Below are positions 1-9,514 of a stretch of DNA of 64,000 bases, in pieces (position 1 is the stretch's first letter; each line of letters begins with the position of its first letter). The stretch comes from Actinomycetes bacterium. Its GTDB lineage: Bacteria > Actinomycetota > Acidimicrobiia > Acidimicrobiales > JAMCPL01. The position numbers and the translations under genes are program-made. The stretch lies in the NCBI GenBank assembly GCA_021816935.1, contig JAKAWR010000011.1, positions 1 through 64,000 on the forward strand, in the 5' to 3' direction. The notes under the pieces were generated by a model, which saw nothing but the letters and a program-made list of their open reading frames with translations, did no database searches and was not told the DNA's origin.

Positions 1-1
1 A

Positions 2-2011
2 GGCGTCAGTTGCTCGACTACCTCCTGCAGCGCCACCTCGCCGGCGGGTACCGGCACCGTTGACGTGACCGTAACGACGTCTGCGGGGACCTCCGCCACG
101 TCCTCGGCCGACCAGTTCACCTACACTGCACCGGCCGGTCCGCCGACCGTCACCAAGATCTTCCCGACCACGGGACCACTGCCGGGAGGCTCGGTCGTCA
201 CCATCACCGGCACCAACTTTGCCACGGGAGCCACGGTCGACTTCGGCACCACCGCTGCCACGAAGGTCTCCGTCGTCAGCTCGACCTCGATCACGGCCAC
301 CTCGCCCGCCGAAGCCGCCGGCACCGTTGACGTTACCGTGAAGACCTCTGTGGGAACTTCCACCACGGGCTCCGCCGATAAGTTCACGTACAACGCGAAT
401 GCCCCGACCATCACGAGCATCTCACCCACGTCGGGCCCCGAGAAAGGCGGCACGAATATCACCATCACCGGCACGAACTTCGCCACGGCGACCGGTGCTA
501 CAACGGTGAGCTTCGGCACGCTTGCAGGAACGGGAATTACAGTTACCGCCACGACTTCGCTCGCCGTAACATCGCCTGCCTCATCGCAGGCCGGTACGGT
601 CGAGGTTATGGTCAGCACTACCGTCAGCGGTGTAACGCTGACCTCGAACTCCAGTCCTTTCACGTACATAGCGCCGCTCACGGGGTATGCCTACACCCCG
701 CTGAACCCGTTCAGGGTTGCCGACACGCGCTGCGCCAACTCTTCCGCACACGCCTATTGCGCAGGTGAGAACCTCCCAACGGTGAATTCGACACTTGGCA
801 GTCTCGCTGCAACGCAGACGGAGAACGTAACGATAGACGGCACCGGCACCTCACCCGACTCGGTCCCCTCGTCGGGGGTTGCCGCAGTCGTCGTCAACAT
901 CACCGTCGACGATTTCGGGGGCAACAGTGGCTACCTCACGCTCTATGCGAAAGGCTCCACTCCTCCGAGCGTCTCCGCGATCAACTGGCAGAAGACGTCG
1001 GTCGGGGCGATAGCCAACCTCGCAACAATCCCGGTTTCAACTGGCGGCCACATAACGGTCGAGAACGGCGCCGGTGCCGGAACCGTCGACTACCAACTCG
1101 ACATCCAGGGCTACTACTCTTCCCCGGCGGCAGGCTCCACGGCAGGCCTTTTCAATGCGGTCAGTCCCTTCCGCTTGGCCGATACGCGTTGTGCAACGAA
1201 TACGTCGCTCGCAGACTGCAGCGGCCTTCTGACCGCCAATACGGGGCTTACCACGATAACCGGCGGCGGACACGACAAGGTTACTATCGGAGGCGGCTCG
1301 TCGGGAGTGCCATTGTCCGGCGTCGCGGCTGTCGTACTCAACGTCACCGTTGTAGACACGTCCGCAGGATCGGGTTTCTTCACTGTGTACCCGGCAGGTG
1401 AGACAAAGGGTCCTGTCTCTAATCTGAACTGGACAAAGGGGTCCTCGGCGATACCGAACCGGGTCATAGTCGAGGTACCGACCACGGGATCCGATCAGGG
1501 AGAGATAGACGTGGCCTCCTCGGTGGCCGCTGACATGCTTGTGGACGTCAGCGGCTACTATACCGACGGGTCCAGCGCATCCCAGACGGGATCGCTCTTC
1601 AATCCGATCACGCCGACCCGCTATGCGGACACCCGCTGCTCAGCCAATACCTCGATGTCCGAATGCTCCGGCATCACGACCTTGTCTTCGGCTAATGGCA
1701 ACCTTTCGCCCGTGGGCGCCACCGGCAAGGACACCGTATTGATTGGTGGCATCGGCAGCGTCCCGGCAACCGCGACTGCGTTCGTAGGCAACCTTACGGC
1801 AGCCGCTCCCTCTCTCGGTGGCTTCCTCGCCATCAATCCGACCTCGTCTACGCCATCGACCTCGGACGTGAACTTCAAGAACGGCCTGACGCGGTCGAAC
1901 ATGGCAATCGGCCAGATCGCCAGTGGTGGCAGCGTGGAGATTTTCAATTCCGCGGGATCCTCGACGAACATAATCCTTGATGTGACCGGCTACTTCGGGC
2001 CCGTGTCATAG
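2..2011 (+). CDS. Secreted TIG/IPT and DTR-module surface protein, 5' truncated
   Basis: The reading frame is open from base 2, and the first residues continue a TIG repeat, so the true start lies before the window. About 669 residues are visible. A partial and two complete IPT/TIG immunoglobulin-like domains come first (to about residue 225; motifs ITGTNF and TVDVTV). Three modules of about 145 residues follow, starting near residues 230, 383 and 530. Each opens with a P-x-R-x-A-DTR motif followed by two cysteines about ten residues apart, and ends in D-[IV]-x-GY[YF]. This architecture is typical of extracellular adhesin-like proteins. No anchor is seen at the C-terminus. The protein at 24549 has the same modules. 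Function beyond the cell surface is unknown. Confidence 0.8.
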   Translation, partial: GVSCSTTSCSATSPAGTGTVDVTVTTSAGTSATSSADQFTYTAPAGPPTVTKIFPTTGPLPGGSVVTITGTNFATGATVDFGTTAATKVSVVSSTSITATSPAEAAGTVDVTVKTSVGTSTTGSADKFTYNANAPTITSISPTSGPEKGGTNITITGTNFATATGATTVSFGTLAGTGITVTATTSLAVTSPASSQAGTVEVMVSTTVSGVTLTSNSSPFTYIAPLTGYAYTPLNPFRVADTRCANSSAHAYCAGENLPTVNSTLGSLAATQTENVTIDGTGTSPDSVPSSGVAAVVVNITVDDFGGNSGYLTLYAKGSTPPSVSAINWQKTSVGAIANLATIPVSTGGHITVENGAGAGTVDYQLDIQGYYSSPAAGSTAGLFNAVSPFRLADTRCATNTSLADCSGLLTANTGLTTITGGGHDKVTIGGGSSGVPLSGVAAVVLNVTVVDTSAGSGFFTVYPAGETKGPVSNLNWTKGSSAIPNRVIVEVPTTGSDQGEIDVASSVAADMLVDVSGYYTDGSSASQTGSLFNPITPTRYADTRCSANTSMSECSGITTLSSANGNLSPVGATGKDTVLIGGIGSVPATATAFVGNLTAAAPSLGGFLAINPTSSTPSTSDVNFKNGLTRSNMAIGQIASGGSVEIFNSAGSSTNIILDVTGYFGPVS

Positions 2012-2355
2012 GTATGTGAAGGCCGCGCCACAAGGCCGCGCCGGTCGATTCCGCTCCCGGACGGGCTGTCTGGACGGCGCGTGCGGAGAGGCTGGCAATC
2101 GGTCGGCGGCATTGCTATAGTGCTACGAATCGGTTACGAACAAGATCGGCCCGAACAGTTGATATGGCGAGCTGCACCCTTGAGGCAGGATAAGGATAGC
2201 CCCGTACGGGCGGTAGGAAGCCAGGTCGACCTTGCGATAAATCGAACCCCAGCGGACACTCCGGGGCCGCCTGGATAGCGCGACTCTGCCGGTACCGGAT
2301 CGGACTACCGGTAGGCCTGGCATGTAACGTTGATCAAGAAAAGGAGACAGTCAGA
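2012..2355. other. Intergenic region upstream of the lipoprotein gene
   Basis: This 344-base stretch has no convincing gene; the small open frames lack ribosome sites and family features. It holds a tandem AAGGCCGCGCC direct repeat just after the upstream stop, a possible promoter, the 10-base palindrome CCCGTACGGG near 2198-2210, and further complementary segments around 2289-2315 (GGTACC and ACCGGT). These suggest a structured leader before the lipoprotein gene. No known riboswitch consensus was recognised. Confidence 0.5.
2093..2121 (+). promoter_or_regulatory. Possible sigma-70-type promoter
   Basis: TGGCAA (2093-2098) and TATAGT (2116-2121) are separated by 17 bases and lie upstream of the lipoprotein gene. 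This is a visual match to -35 and -10 consensus boxes only. The leader would be over 200 bases long. Confidence 0.25.
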
Positions 2356-3345
2356 ATGATCGGAATACGTAGCGTGAAGCATTTCGCCTTAGCGGGCATC
2401 ACCTCAGCGGTACTTGCCACGGGTCTTGCAGCCTGCAGCTCGAGTTCTACGCCCAAGACAACACCAACGACTACGACCTCGACACCAACTAGAACTCCGG
2501 TGCAGTCGCCCGCCGCCAAAGCTCTTGCCGCGGCAGCCCAGAAGACAAGTGCGGCGCCGTCCGCCGATCTCTCACTCAACTTCAACATCGTCCAGCCGTC
2601 AGGGTCTGCATCGTCGGGATCAGCCGGCGGTGCCTCGGGCTCCGGATCCCCGGTAGTTATAGCGGGTGCACTGGAGGGTCCGTACGACATCACCGCCACC
2701 AAGGGAAATTTCGCCATCAGGGTCACATCCGGATCGGCGGCCAGCCTCGCTTGCCAGCTCCTTTTCGGCGGGTCGAGCACGACCTGCGCTCTCACTCCGG
2801 TCTACCTGGTCGACGGGATCGCCTACATCCACGTCCCCTCGACCGGGGTCCTCTCGACCGAAGCAAACGGGAAGCCATACCTGAAGGTATCCCTCTCAGC
2901 GCTTCTCGGACTGTTTGCAAGTGGTTTGAGCAGCACCTTCAGCAACCCCGCAGTGCTTTTCGATTTGCTCGAGACTCCTGCGCTCCACGCAACGGAGATC
3001 GGTCCTTCGACCATCGGGACGACACCCACTACCGAGTACAAGGCCACCGTGAACATTGCCGACGCGGTCAGCGCGGGCGGTCCTGCCGCAAGCCTCTACA
3101 AGGGCATCGAGAGTGCGGCTGCGGGAACCAAGACCGAGACCACTACCGTGTTCGTTGGATCCGACGGCAACCTCGCAAGGCTGTCCCTCGCTATTCATGA
3201 CCTTCCTGCGGGCCCGGCCGGCCTCTGGCCCCAAGGTTCGACACTGAACCTGTCGCTGACGCTGACCAACTTTGGGGCACCGGTCGTAGTTACTCCCCCG
3301 CCCGCAAGTGAGTACTACTACCTGTCACACGTTCCGAATCTCTGA
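2356..3345 (+). CDS. Lipoprotein, LppX/LprG-like
   Basis: The 329-residue product starts with a basic n-region and hydrophobic stretch ending in the lipobox LAAC, so it is probably lipid-modified at Cys27 and anchored outside the membrane. A Ser/Thr/Pro-rich spacer follows. The remainder resembles the mycobacterial LppX/LprAFG family: a conserved Y-x-A-x-V-[ND]-I-A strand near the middle and a later strand where a stated variable (GSDGNLARL) precedes the C-terminal sheet. In that family these are hydrophobic-ligand carriers; transfer of that role here is inference. AAAGGAGA lies nine bases before the ATG. It is the only gene between the surface protein and the ABC importer. Confidence 0.65.
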   Translation: MIGIRSVKHFALAGITSAVLATGLAACSSSSTPKTTPTTTTSTPTRTPVQSPAAKALAAAAQKTSAAPSADLSLNFNIVQPSGSASSGSAGGASGSGSPVVIAGALEGPYDITATKGNFAIRVTSGSAASLACQLLFGGSSTTCALTPVYLVDGIAYIHVPSTGVLSTEANGKPYLKVSLSALLGLFASGLSSTFSNPAVLFDLLETPALHATEIGPSTIGTTPTTEYKATVNIADAVSAGGPAASLYKGIESAAAGTKTETTTVFVGSDGNLARLSLAIHDLPAGPAGLWPQGSTLNLSLTLTNFGAPVVVTPPPASEYYYLSHVPNL

Positions 3346-3434
3346 TAGGAATTTCACTTGACTGCAACAGTCGTGGACCCATCGAGCATGAACCGCTTGC
3401 CTGCCGTGAAAAGGCGGGCTAGCGGAGGGTTTGC

Positions 3435-5057
3435 GTGACCGGATCCGATCGCGACGGTACGCTCAGGCTCCTTCTCGAGCCGCCCGGTCCACGACGCGTG
3501 GCAGCCCGGTACCTGCCCGTGGCGGCGTTGGTGATCGCCTTCGCCGCCATCGTGGCAACGATGCCCAGCAAGATTTCGTCCTCGCAGGGCAACGTCCCAA
3601 CCGGGCAGTGGAGCGCCCCGCCCGCCGCCAAGGGGGTTACCGTAGCAGGGGTCAAGTGCAAACCCGGCGTTCGCCAGCTCCCCTTTTCCCACTACGGTCC
3701 GATGTGCACACCGGCCTGGCAGGGGAACAACGGGGGAGCCACGGCCCCCGGTGTGACCGCCAAGACCATCACGATCACCTATCGCTCTGCTATCTCGCCA
3801 TCTGAACAGGAACTCTATTCCCTCGTCGCCCCGTCCGTCGTCGGCACCAATGCTGGAACCATCCAGGCGATGCGGGCATACATCAAGGTATTCAACAAGT
3901 ACTTCGACCTCTATGGCCGCCATGTCGTGCTCAAGCCCTTCAACGGGAAGGGCGACTTCCTCAACGAAGACGAGAACAACGGCGCTCCACAGGCCCAGGC
4001 GGATGCGGCCACGGCCAAGAGCCTCGGGGCGTTCGCCGACATCTCTCTCCTCTCCTCCACCGCGCTCTACGACAAGTACCTGGCCGACAACAAGATCATC
4101 TCGATCAATCCCGTAGGCCTCGTGAACAACTCCTGGTTCGAGAAGTACGCGCCCTACGCGTACTCGACGTCCGCCGACTGCGAGACCCTCGCAGCGGGCG
4201 GAGCAAGCTTCCTCGGGAGAGCCATGGCAGGGATGCCGGCCATTTATGCGGGCTCTGCAACCCTCCGCTCGTCATTACGGAAGATCGCCATCCTCTATCC
4301 CGCGACCCCGCCGACCTACGCAGCGTGCGTCCAGGGCATCGCTTCCGACCTGGAGAACCTTTACCACGTCAAGCCTGCCGCTATCATCGGCTACGCAATC
4401 GACCTGGGTACCCTCACTCAGCAGGCGCAGACCACCATGGAGCATCTGAAGGCAGACGGCGTGACCACGATCCTGTGCGGTTGCGACCCGGTATCGCCGG
4501 TCCTCATGACGGATGCCGCGGCCAATATCGGCTACTACCCTGAATGGTTCTGGTTCGACATCGGCGACGCCTTTGCCCGCCTGATGAACCAGTCCGAATG
4601 GGCACATGCTCTAGGTGCGGGCCAGCAGGACATACCGATTCGCCAGCAGGGTGGGTTCAAGGTCTTCCAGATGGCATACCCGCACCAGTTGCCTACGCCG
4701 ACGTTTGGATTCGTTTATGCCTCTATGCTGCTGTTCTACAGCGCGCTCCAAGAGGCCGGACCCGACCTGACGCCGTACACGTTCGAACAGGGATTCTTCC
4801 ATCTGCCCCCCTCGGCGCCCGGCGGCGAGTTCGGCTACTGGCGCTTCGGCAACGACGTCTTCGCTCCTGCTTCCAGCGATCAGGTACTCTGGTGGGACCC
4901 AAACGCTATAAGCGTCGTCGACGGGAAGAAGGGAGCGTGGAGGGTCTGTAACGGGGGGGCGCAATACGCTGCAACCCCGGGAATCGGCCCTAACGTGCAG
5001 GTGCCACCCTTCCATAAGCAACTCCAATGCTTCTCCAACGCGCCGCCACCCGGCTGA
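3435..5057 (+). CDS. ABC importer substrate-binding protein, branched-chain amino acid type
   Basis: This 540-residue protein has an N-terminal hydrophobic segment (about residues 25-45), which serves as a signal or membrane anchor, and then a type 1 periplasmic-binding fold (Peripla_BP_6/LivK-like). Visible features are the early strand TITITYRS, a conserved tyrosine-rich ligand region and a late FVYASMLLFYSAL helix. It is longer than classic LivK (about 370 residues), as is common for actinobacterial members. The start is GTG with CGGAGG about eight bases upstream. It overlaps the fused transporter gene by 31 bases, so the two are one transcription unit. The substrate cannot be read from sequence; branched-chain amino acids, other amides or aromatic compounds are all possible. 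Confidence 0.8.
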   Translation: MTGSDRDGTLRLLLEPPGPRRVAARYLPVAALVIAFAAIVATMPSKISSSQGNVPTGQWSAPPAAKGVTVAGVKCKPGVRQLPFSHYGPMCTPAWQGNNGGATAPGVTAKTITITYRSAISPSEQELYSLVAPSVVGTNAGTIQAMRAYIKVFNKYFDLYGRHVVLKPFNGKGDFLNEDENNGAPQAQADAATAKSLGAFADISLLSSTALYDKYLADNKIISINPVGLVNNSWFEKYAPYAYSTSADCETLAAGGASFLGRAMAGMPAIYAGSATLRSSLRKIAILYPATPPTYAACVQGIASDLENLYHVKPAAIIGYAIDLGTLTQQAQTTMEHLKADGVTTILCGCDPVSPVLMTDAAANIGYYPEWFWFDIGDAFARLMNQSEWAHALGAGQQDIPIRQQGGFKVFQMAYPHQLPTPTFGFVYASMLLFYSALQEAGPDLTPYTFEQGFFHLPPSAPGGEFGYWRFGNDVFAPASSDQVLWWDPNAISVVDGKKGAWRVCNGGAQYAATPGIGPNVQVPPFHKQLQCFSNAPPPG

Positions 5058-8000
5058 CGCATCACGACAGGGCCGTTTGGGCCGCCGGGTGCCTGATCCT
5101 CCTGGTCGCCATCTGGTCCATCGGCAACGCCCTGCTGCCGAACCAGATCCCGATCGGGGTCGTAGTCCACGGCATAGTGATCGGGAGCCTGTACGCGCTT
5201 ACGGCTATGGGCCTCGTCCTCATCTACCGCACAGCGCGCGCGATCAACTTCGCCCAGGCCGAGATGGGCTCCATCGGAGCATCATCGGCGATCATCGCCG
5301 TCCAGGCCGAGCACTGGAACTTCTTTGTGGCCATTATCGTGGGGATCGCTATCGCCATGCTTACCGGCCTGGTTGCCGACTCGCTGATCTCTTGGCGCTG
5401 GGCACGCGCCCCACGCCTCGTGCTGACAGTCGTCACTATCGGCCTTCAACAGCTCCTGGGCGCTGCTGCTGAAGGGATGGCTCTGCCCTTCCATATCCAG
5501 CTCATACAGAACTTCTCCGTTCCGACCAAAGCCCTCGGATTCAGCATCGGGGCGATCGCCATCACCTCGAACGAGACGCTGGTCCTGATCGTGGTTCCCT
5601 TCGTCCTCGCCGGTGTCTGGCTTTTCCTCGAGAAAACCCTAACGGGGGCCGCTATCCGGGCAAGCGCCGACTCCCCCGAGCGGGCCCTTCTCCTCGGGAT
5701 CCCGGTGCGACGCCTCTCGCGGATCGTCTGGATGATTGCCGCCGGAATTTCCGGAATCGGTGCAATCCTCGCAGCACCAATAACCTTCCCTTCTGTCGGG
5801 GTGGTTGCCGGCCCCTCGGCGCTCCTCATACCACTGGCGGCCGCGATCGTGGGCGGCATGGAGAGCCTCACTACCGCCTTCTTCGCGGCAGTCGTGCTGG
5901 GGATCTTCCAGCAGGCGATGTACTGGTCGTACCCGAAGTCGCCAACTGTCGACCTCGGTATGTTCATCGTCGTCATCGGCGCTCTGATCCTCCAGCCCTT
6001 CACCCCGGCTGCCCGCGCCAGACGTACCCGGCAATCCGACGCCGGTATAGGAGACTACGTTGCCTTCCGGGAAATTCGCCCCATCCCGGAAATCCTGCGC
6101 CGCCTTCCCGAGGTCCGCATATCGAAAGTGGCCATCGCGTTGGCCGCCCTTGCCGCTGCGGTGTTCGTGCCAATGGGGTTGTCAGCAAGCAACCTCGTCC
6201 TTATCACGAATATCGCCATTTTCTCCCTTATAGCCATTTCCCTCGTCGTGCTCGCGGGATGGTCCGGCCAGCTCAGTTTCGGGCAGTTCGCGTTTGTCGG
6301 AGTCGGGGCAGCTGTTACGGGAGCCCTGGTCGTCAGTGCCCACCTGGACCTTCTCGTAGCGCTCGTCGTTTCGGCTGCTGCCGGCGCTGCCGTCGCAATC
6401 GTGATCGGGTTGCCTGCCCTACGGCTCCAGGGATTGTTCCTGGCCGTCGCCACCCTGGCCTTTGCGGTCCCGGTATCCACATGGCTCATGAACCAGTCGA
6501 ACTTCCCAGCACTCAATCCGGACATCAACCACCGTCCCGTTCTCTTCGGGAGAATCCCACTCGACTCCTCGCTGGCGTTCTATGAACTGGCGCTCGTCGT
6601 TCTCGTGCTCGCAATACTGCTCGTACATAATCTTCGCAAGAGCCGGGCCGGGCGCGCCATCATCGCGGTGCGGGAGAACTCCCACGCGGCGGCCTCGTTT
6701 ACGATCTCACCCATACGGACAAAGCTCCTTGCCTTCGCTCTGTCCGGCGCGATTGCCGGTCTCGCCGGGGGCCTGTACTTCATCGGCCTCGAAGGCGGCG
6801 CAGGCTACCCACCTGAACAGAGCCTCATGATCTTCGTCATGGTGGTGTTCGGCGGGCTCGGCAGCGTTGGCGGTGCCGTCCTCGGTGCGGTGTACGTCGA
6901 AGTCGTCCTCACGTACCTCCCATCGGCCTGGCAACTGCTGGCGACGGGCGCAGGCATCCTCTTTGTTCTGGCAATCATTCCGGAGGGACTCGGCAACCTT
7001 GCTTACCGTCTTCGCGACATGCTCGTGAACCTCGCGGCCAGACGTCGCGGCCTGAACCCCACCGACCTCACGCTTGCTCCCGCCGCCGGGCCAGCCGGAG
7101 CGCATCCCGACCAGGCAGAACGCGAGCTGGCTACCCAGAAGGCTGCCATCCGCCTTCAGGCATTGGAACAACTCGAGGAGGCTGAGCGCCAGAGCACTAC
7201 CGACTACGGCCGGCAGGACAGAGCCGACTCGGCGTCCGGTGCAAGCGCCGCAGACCGCGATGGCGCTCCACACCTCGACACACGCACCGGTACTCCCGTC
7301 GGCACGCCTGGCAAGGCAACGGCACAGCATCTGAGAGGCCCTGCGGAAGGCGGTATCGACGGCTCCGGCGGCGGCACGGTTGATGAAGACCATGACGCGT
7401 CCACGCCGCAACCGGCACCTGCCGTCGCGTGCCTCGACTTGGCCGCCTCCTACGGCTCCATGAAGGTCCTCTCCCGCGTGAACGTGACCGTCAACAGCGG
7501 AGAGGTGCTTGCGATACTCGGCACGAACGGTGCCGGCAAGACTACCCTACTCCGCGTCCTTGCCGGACTCACGCCGGCAGCAGCGGGCAGCGTGATGATC
7601 GCCGGCATGGACGCAACGTCCTGGGATCCGATACGCAGGGTGCGGGAGGGCCTTGTCATGGTGCCGGGCGGACACGGTGTATTCCCGTCCCTTACCGTGA
7701 GCGACAACCTCCGGCTCGGTGGGTGGTCCATAACGAAGTCCGGCAAGCAACGCTCCCACCTCGACAACGGCAACGGGCACCTCGAGCCCGCGCCGTCGCG
7801 GGACATCCCGCACTCGCGGGAGGCGAGGGCGGAGCAGCTTTCCGCCCGCCTGGATCAGGTACTTAAGCTCTTTCCTGCCCTGTCGGCCCGAATGGACCTC
7901 CGCGCCGGCCTCCTCTCCGGCGGCGAGCAGCAGATGCTTGCCCTTGCCCAGTCCCTGCTCTGCATGCCTACCCTACTGATGATCGACGAACTCTCTCTCG

Positions 8001-9496
8001 GCCTGGCGCCGACCGTGGTTTCAACGCTCCTCGATGCGCTCCGTGACATGGCTGCCGTTGGCACGACGGTTGTCATAGTGGAACAGTCGGTAAACGTGGC
8101 AAGCGCTATCGCCAGGCGCGCCGTTTTCCTGGAGAGAGGGCGGGTGCAGTTCTCCGGCCCGACACCGGACCTCGGCTCCCAGCCCCAGTTACTCCGGTCC
8201 GTCTTCGTCCGTGCGGCATCACGCGCCACACCGCGCCAACTTGGAGCCGCGGCGAGCAGTCAGGCCCTTGTAACCGGCATACTTTCCGGCACGGGAGGTG
8301 CCATGCCCGGTGATGTCGTCGGCGTACAGGGAACCGCTCCTTCCGTCGGCACCGTCGGTGCAGTGCCCGCACAGGAGGCCACTGCACCGGAAGTGACGGG
8401 CGGCACATCCGGGTTATCCGTGGAAGACATACTCACGGGCAAGGTGGCACCGGCAGGCAGTCGCAGCGCCGCCGCGCCCGGCGTGCCCGCGCAAGATACA
8501 GGCACCGGCACCGGCCTGGCCGGCTCAGCCAGCACCCACGAACCCGACAAGACAGTCCTCGCGCCGCCTGCCGGCGCCCACTCGGCGGTACAGCCCGCCG
8601 GGGAAGCCACCGGGTCGCCCGCTCAGGATGGCAGATCAACTGAACCAACGAACGGTTCCGGCTCCGCACCCGAACCCGCCCTCGAAGCCCGCGGCGTAAG
8701 AATGTCCTATGGGGGCATACGGGTGCTCGAGGGCGTCGACCTCTCGGTTTCGCGGAGCGAGATCGTCGGGATAATTGGCGTCAACGGTTCGGGTAAGACC
8801 ACCCTTTTCGACATCTGCTGCGGCTTTCTCACCCCCACGGCCGGGCAGGTCTTCATGGACGGCCACGACGTAACTGGCGAACCTCCTCACAAGAGAGCAT
8901 CGAGAGGCCTGGGTCGCGTATTCCAGAACGCCGGGGTCTTCCCGTCCATGACAGTGTCCGAAGCGCTCGCCACCGCCGTGGAAAGGTTTGTCGAGGTCCG
9001 AGACCCTCTCCTTGGCGCCCTGTCGACCCTCGCAGCCTCCCGATCGGAAAAGGCAATCCGCCTCCGGGTAGCCGAGCTACTCGAAGAGCTCAACCTGACC
9101 CAGTGGCGAGATACCTTCGTCTCCGAGCTGTCAATGGGTACCCGCCGCATCGTCGAGCTGGCGTCGGTAATGGCCCACCAGCCGAGCCTGCTCCTCTTGG
9201 ACGAACCTTCCTCCGGCATTGCACAGCGGGAGAGCGAGGCTCTGGGAGAGCTGCTTGTCAGCCTCAGGGACCGTACCGGTGCGGCATTCGTCGTCATCGA
9301 GCACGATGTTCCGCTGGTAGCCTCGATCGCTGACCGCTTGGCCTGCCTCCACCTCGGCGGCATCCTCATCGAGGGTACGCCAAGCGAAGTGCTGAACGAT
9401 CAGCGAGTGATCGCCGCCTACCTCGGTCTGGACGAAACAGCCGTCATGACCCCTCCGGCGGACCCGGCAGCACGCCGCTCCCCGGAGCTGGTCTGA
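5027..9496 (+). CDS. Four-domain fused ABC importer (LivH-LivM-LivF-LivG in one chain)
   Basis: One uninterrupted frame of 1489 residues carries the whole membrane and ATPase part of a HAAT-type importer. Residues 1-325 are a LivH-type permease (GLVLIYRTARAINFAQAEMG). Residues about 360-673 are a LivM-type permease (AGWSGQLSFGQFAF). A charged Ala/Gly/Thr-rich linker follows to about 795. Residues 797-1068 are a LivF-type ATPase with Walker A GTNGAGKTT, signature LSGGEQQ, an atypical Walker B IDEL in place of DEP, and the LivF-type switch VEQ. A second linker of about 145 residues leads to a LivG-type ATPase at 1215-1480 with Walker A GVNGSGKTT, signature LSMGTRR, DEPSSG and IEHD. In most bacteria these are four genes. 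No internal stop was found, and the linkers look designed for flexibility rather than like decayed gene junctions. Confidence 0.9.
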   Translation: MLLQRAATRLTHHDRAVWAAGCLILLVAIWSIGNALLPNQIPIGVVVHGIVIGSLYALTAMGLVLIYRTARAINFAQAEMGSIGASSAIIAVQAEHWNFFVAIIVGIAIAMLTGLVADSLISWRWARAPRLVLTVVTIGLQQLLGAAAEGMALPFHIQLIQNFSVPTKALGFSIGAIAITSNETLVLIVVPFVLAGVWLFLEKTLTGAAIRASADSPERALLLGIPVRRLSRIVWMIAAGISGIGAILAAPITFPSVGVVAGPSALLIPLAAAIVGGMESLTTAFFAAVVLGIFQQAMYWSYPKSPTVDLGMFIVVIGALILQPFTPAARARRTRQSDAGIGDYVAFREIRPIPEILRRLPEVRISKVAIALAALAAAVFVPMGLSASNLVLITNIAIFSLIAISLVVLAGWSGQLSFGQFAFVGVGAAVTGALVVSAHLDLLVALVVSAAAGAAVAIVIGLPALRLQGLFLAVATLAFAVPVSTWLMNQSNFPALNPDINHRPVLFGRIPLDSSLAFYELALVVLVLAILLVHNLRKSRAGRAIIAVRENSHAAASFTISPIRTKLLAFALSGAIAGLAGGLYFIGLEGGAGYPPEQSLMIFVMVVFGGLGSVGGAVLGAVYVEVVLTYLPSAWQLLATGAGILFVLAIIPEGLGNLAYRLRDMLVNLAARRRGLNPTDLTLAPAAGPAGAHPDQAERELATQKAAIRLQALEQLEEAERQSTTDYGRQDRADSASGASAADRDGAPHLDTRTGTPVGTPGKATAQHLRGPAEGGIDGSGGGTVDEDHDASTPQPAPAVACLDLAASYGSMKVLSRVNVTVNSGEVLAILGTNGAGKTTLLRVLAGLTPAAAGSVMIAGMDATSWDPIRRVREGLVMVPGGHGVFPSLTVSDNLRLGGWSITKSGKQRSHLDNGNGHLEPAPSRDIPHSREARAEQLSARLDQVLKLFPALSARMDLRAGLLSGGEQQMLALAQSLLCMPTLLMIDELSLGLAPTVVSTLLDALRDMAAVGTTVVIVEQSVNVASAIARRAVFLERGRVQFSGPTPDLGSQPQLLRSVFVRAASRATPRQLGAAASSQALVTGILSGTGGAMPGDVVGVQGTAPSVGTVGAVPAQEATAPEVTGGTSGLSVEDILTGKVAPAGSRSAAAPGVPAQDTGTGTGLAGSASTHEPDKTVLAPPAGAHSAVQPAGEATGSPAQDGRSTEPTNGSGSAPEPALEARGVRMSYGGIRVLEGVDLSVSRSEIVGIIGVNGSGKTTLFDICCGFLTPTAGQVFMDGHDVTGEPPHKRASRGLGRVFQNAGVFPSMTVSEALATAVERFVEVRDPLLGALSTLAASRSEKAIRLRVAELLEELNLTQWRDTFVSELSMGTRRIVELASVMAHQPSLLLLDEPSSGIAQRESEALGELLVSLRDRTGAAFVVIEHDVPLVASIADRLACLHLGGILIEGTPSEVLNDQRVIAAYLGLDETAVMTPPADPAARRSPELV

Positions 9497-9514
9497 CCGC
9501 TACCGTCGGGCTCG

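Noticed and set aside
2081-2278. Small open frame downstream of the first surface protein
   Set aside because: No ribosome site, no hydrophobic or domain pattern, and it overlaps a region with structured-leader features.
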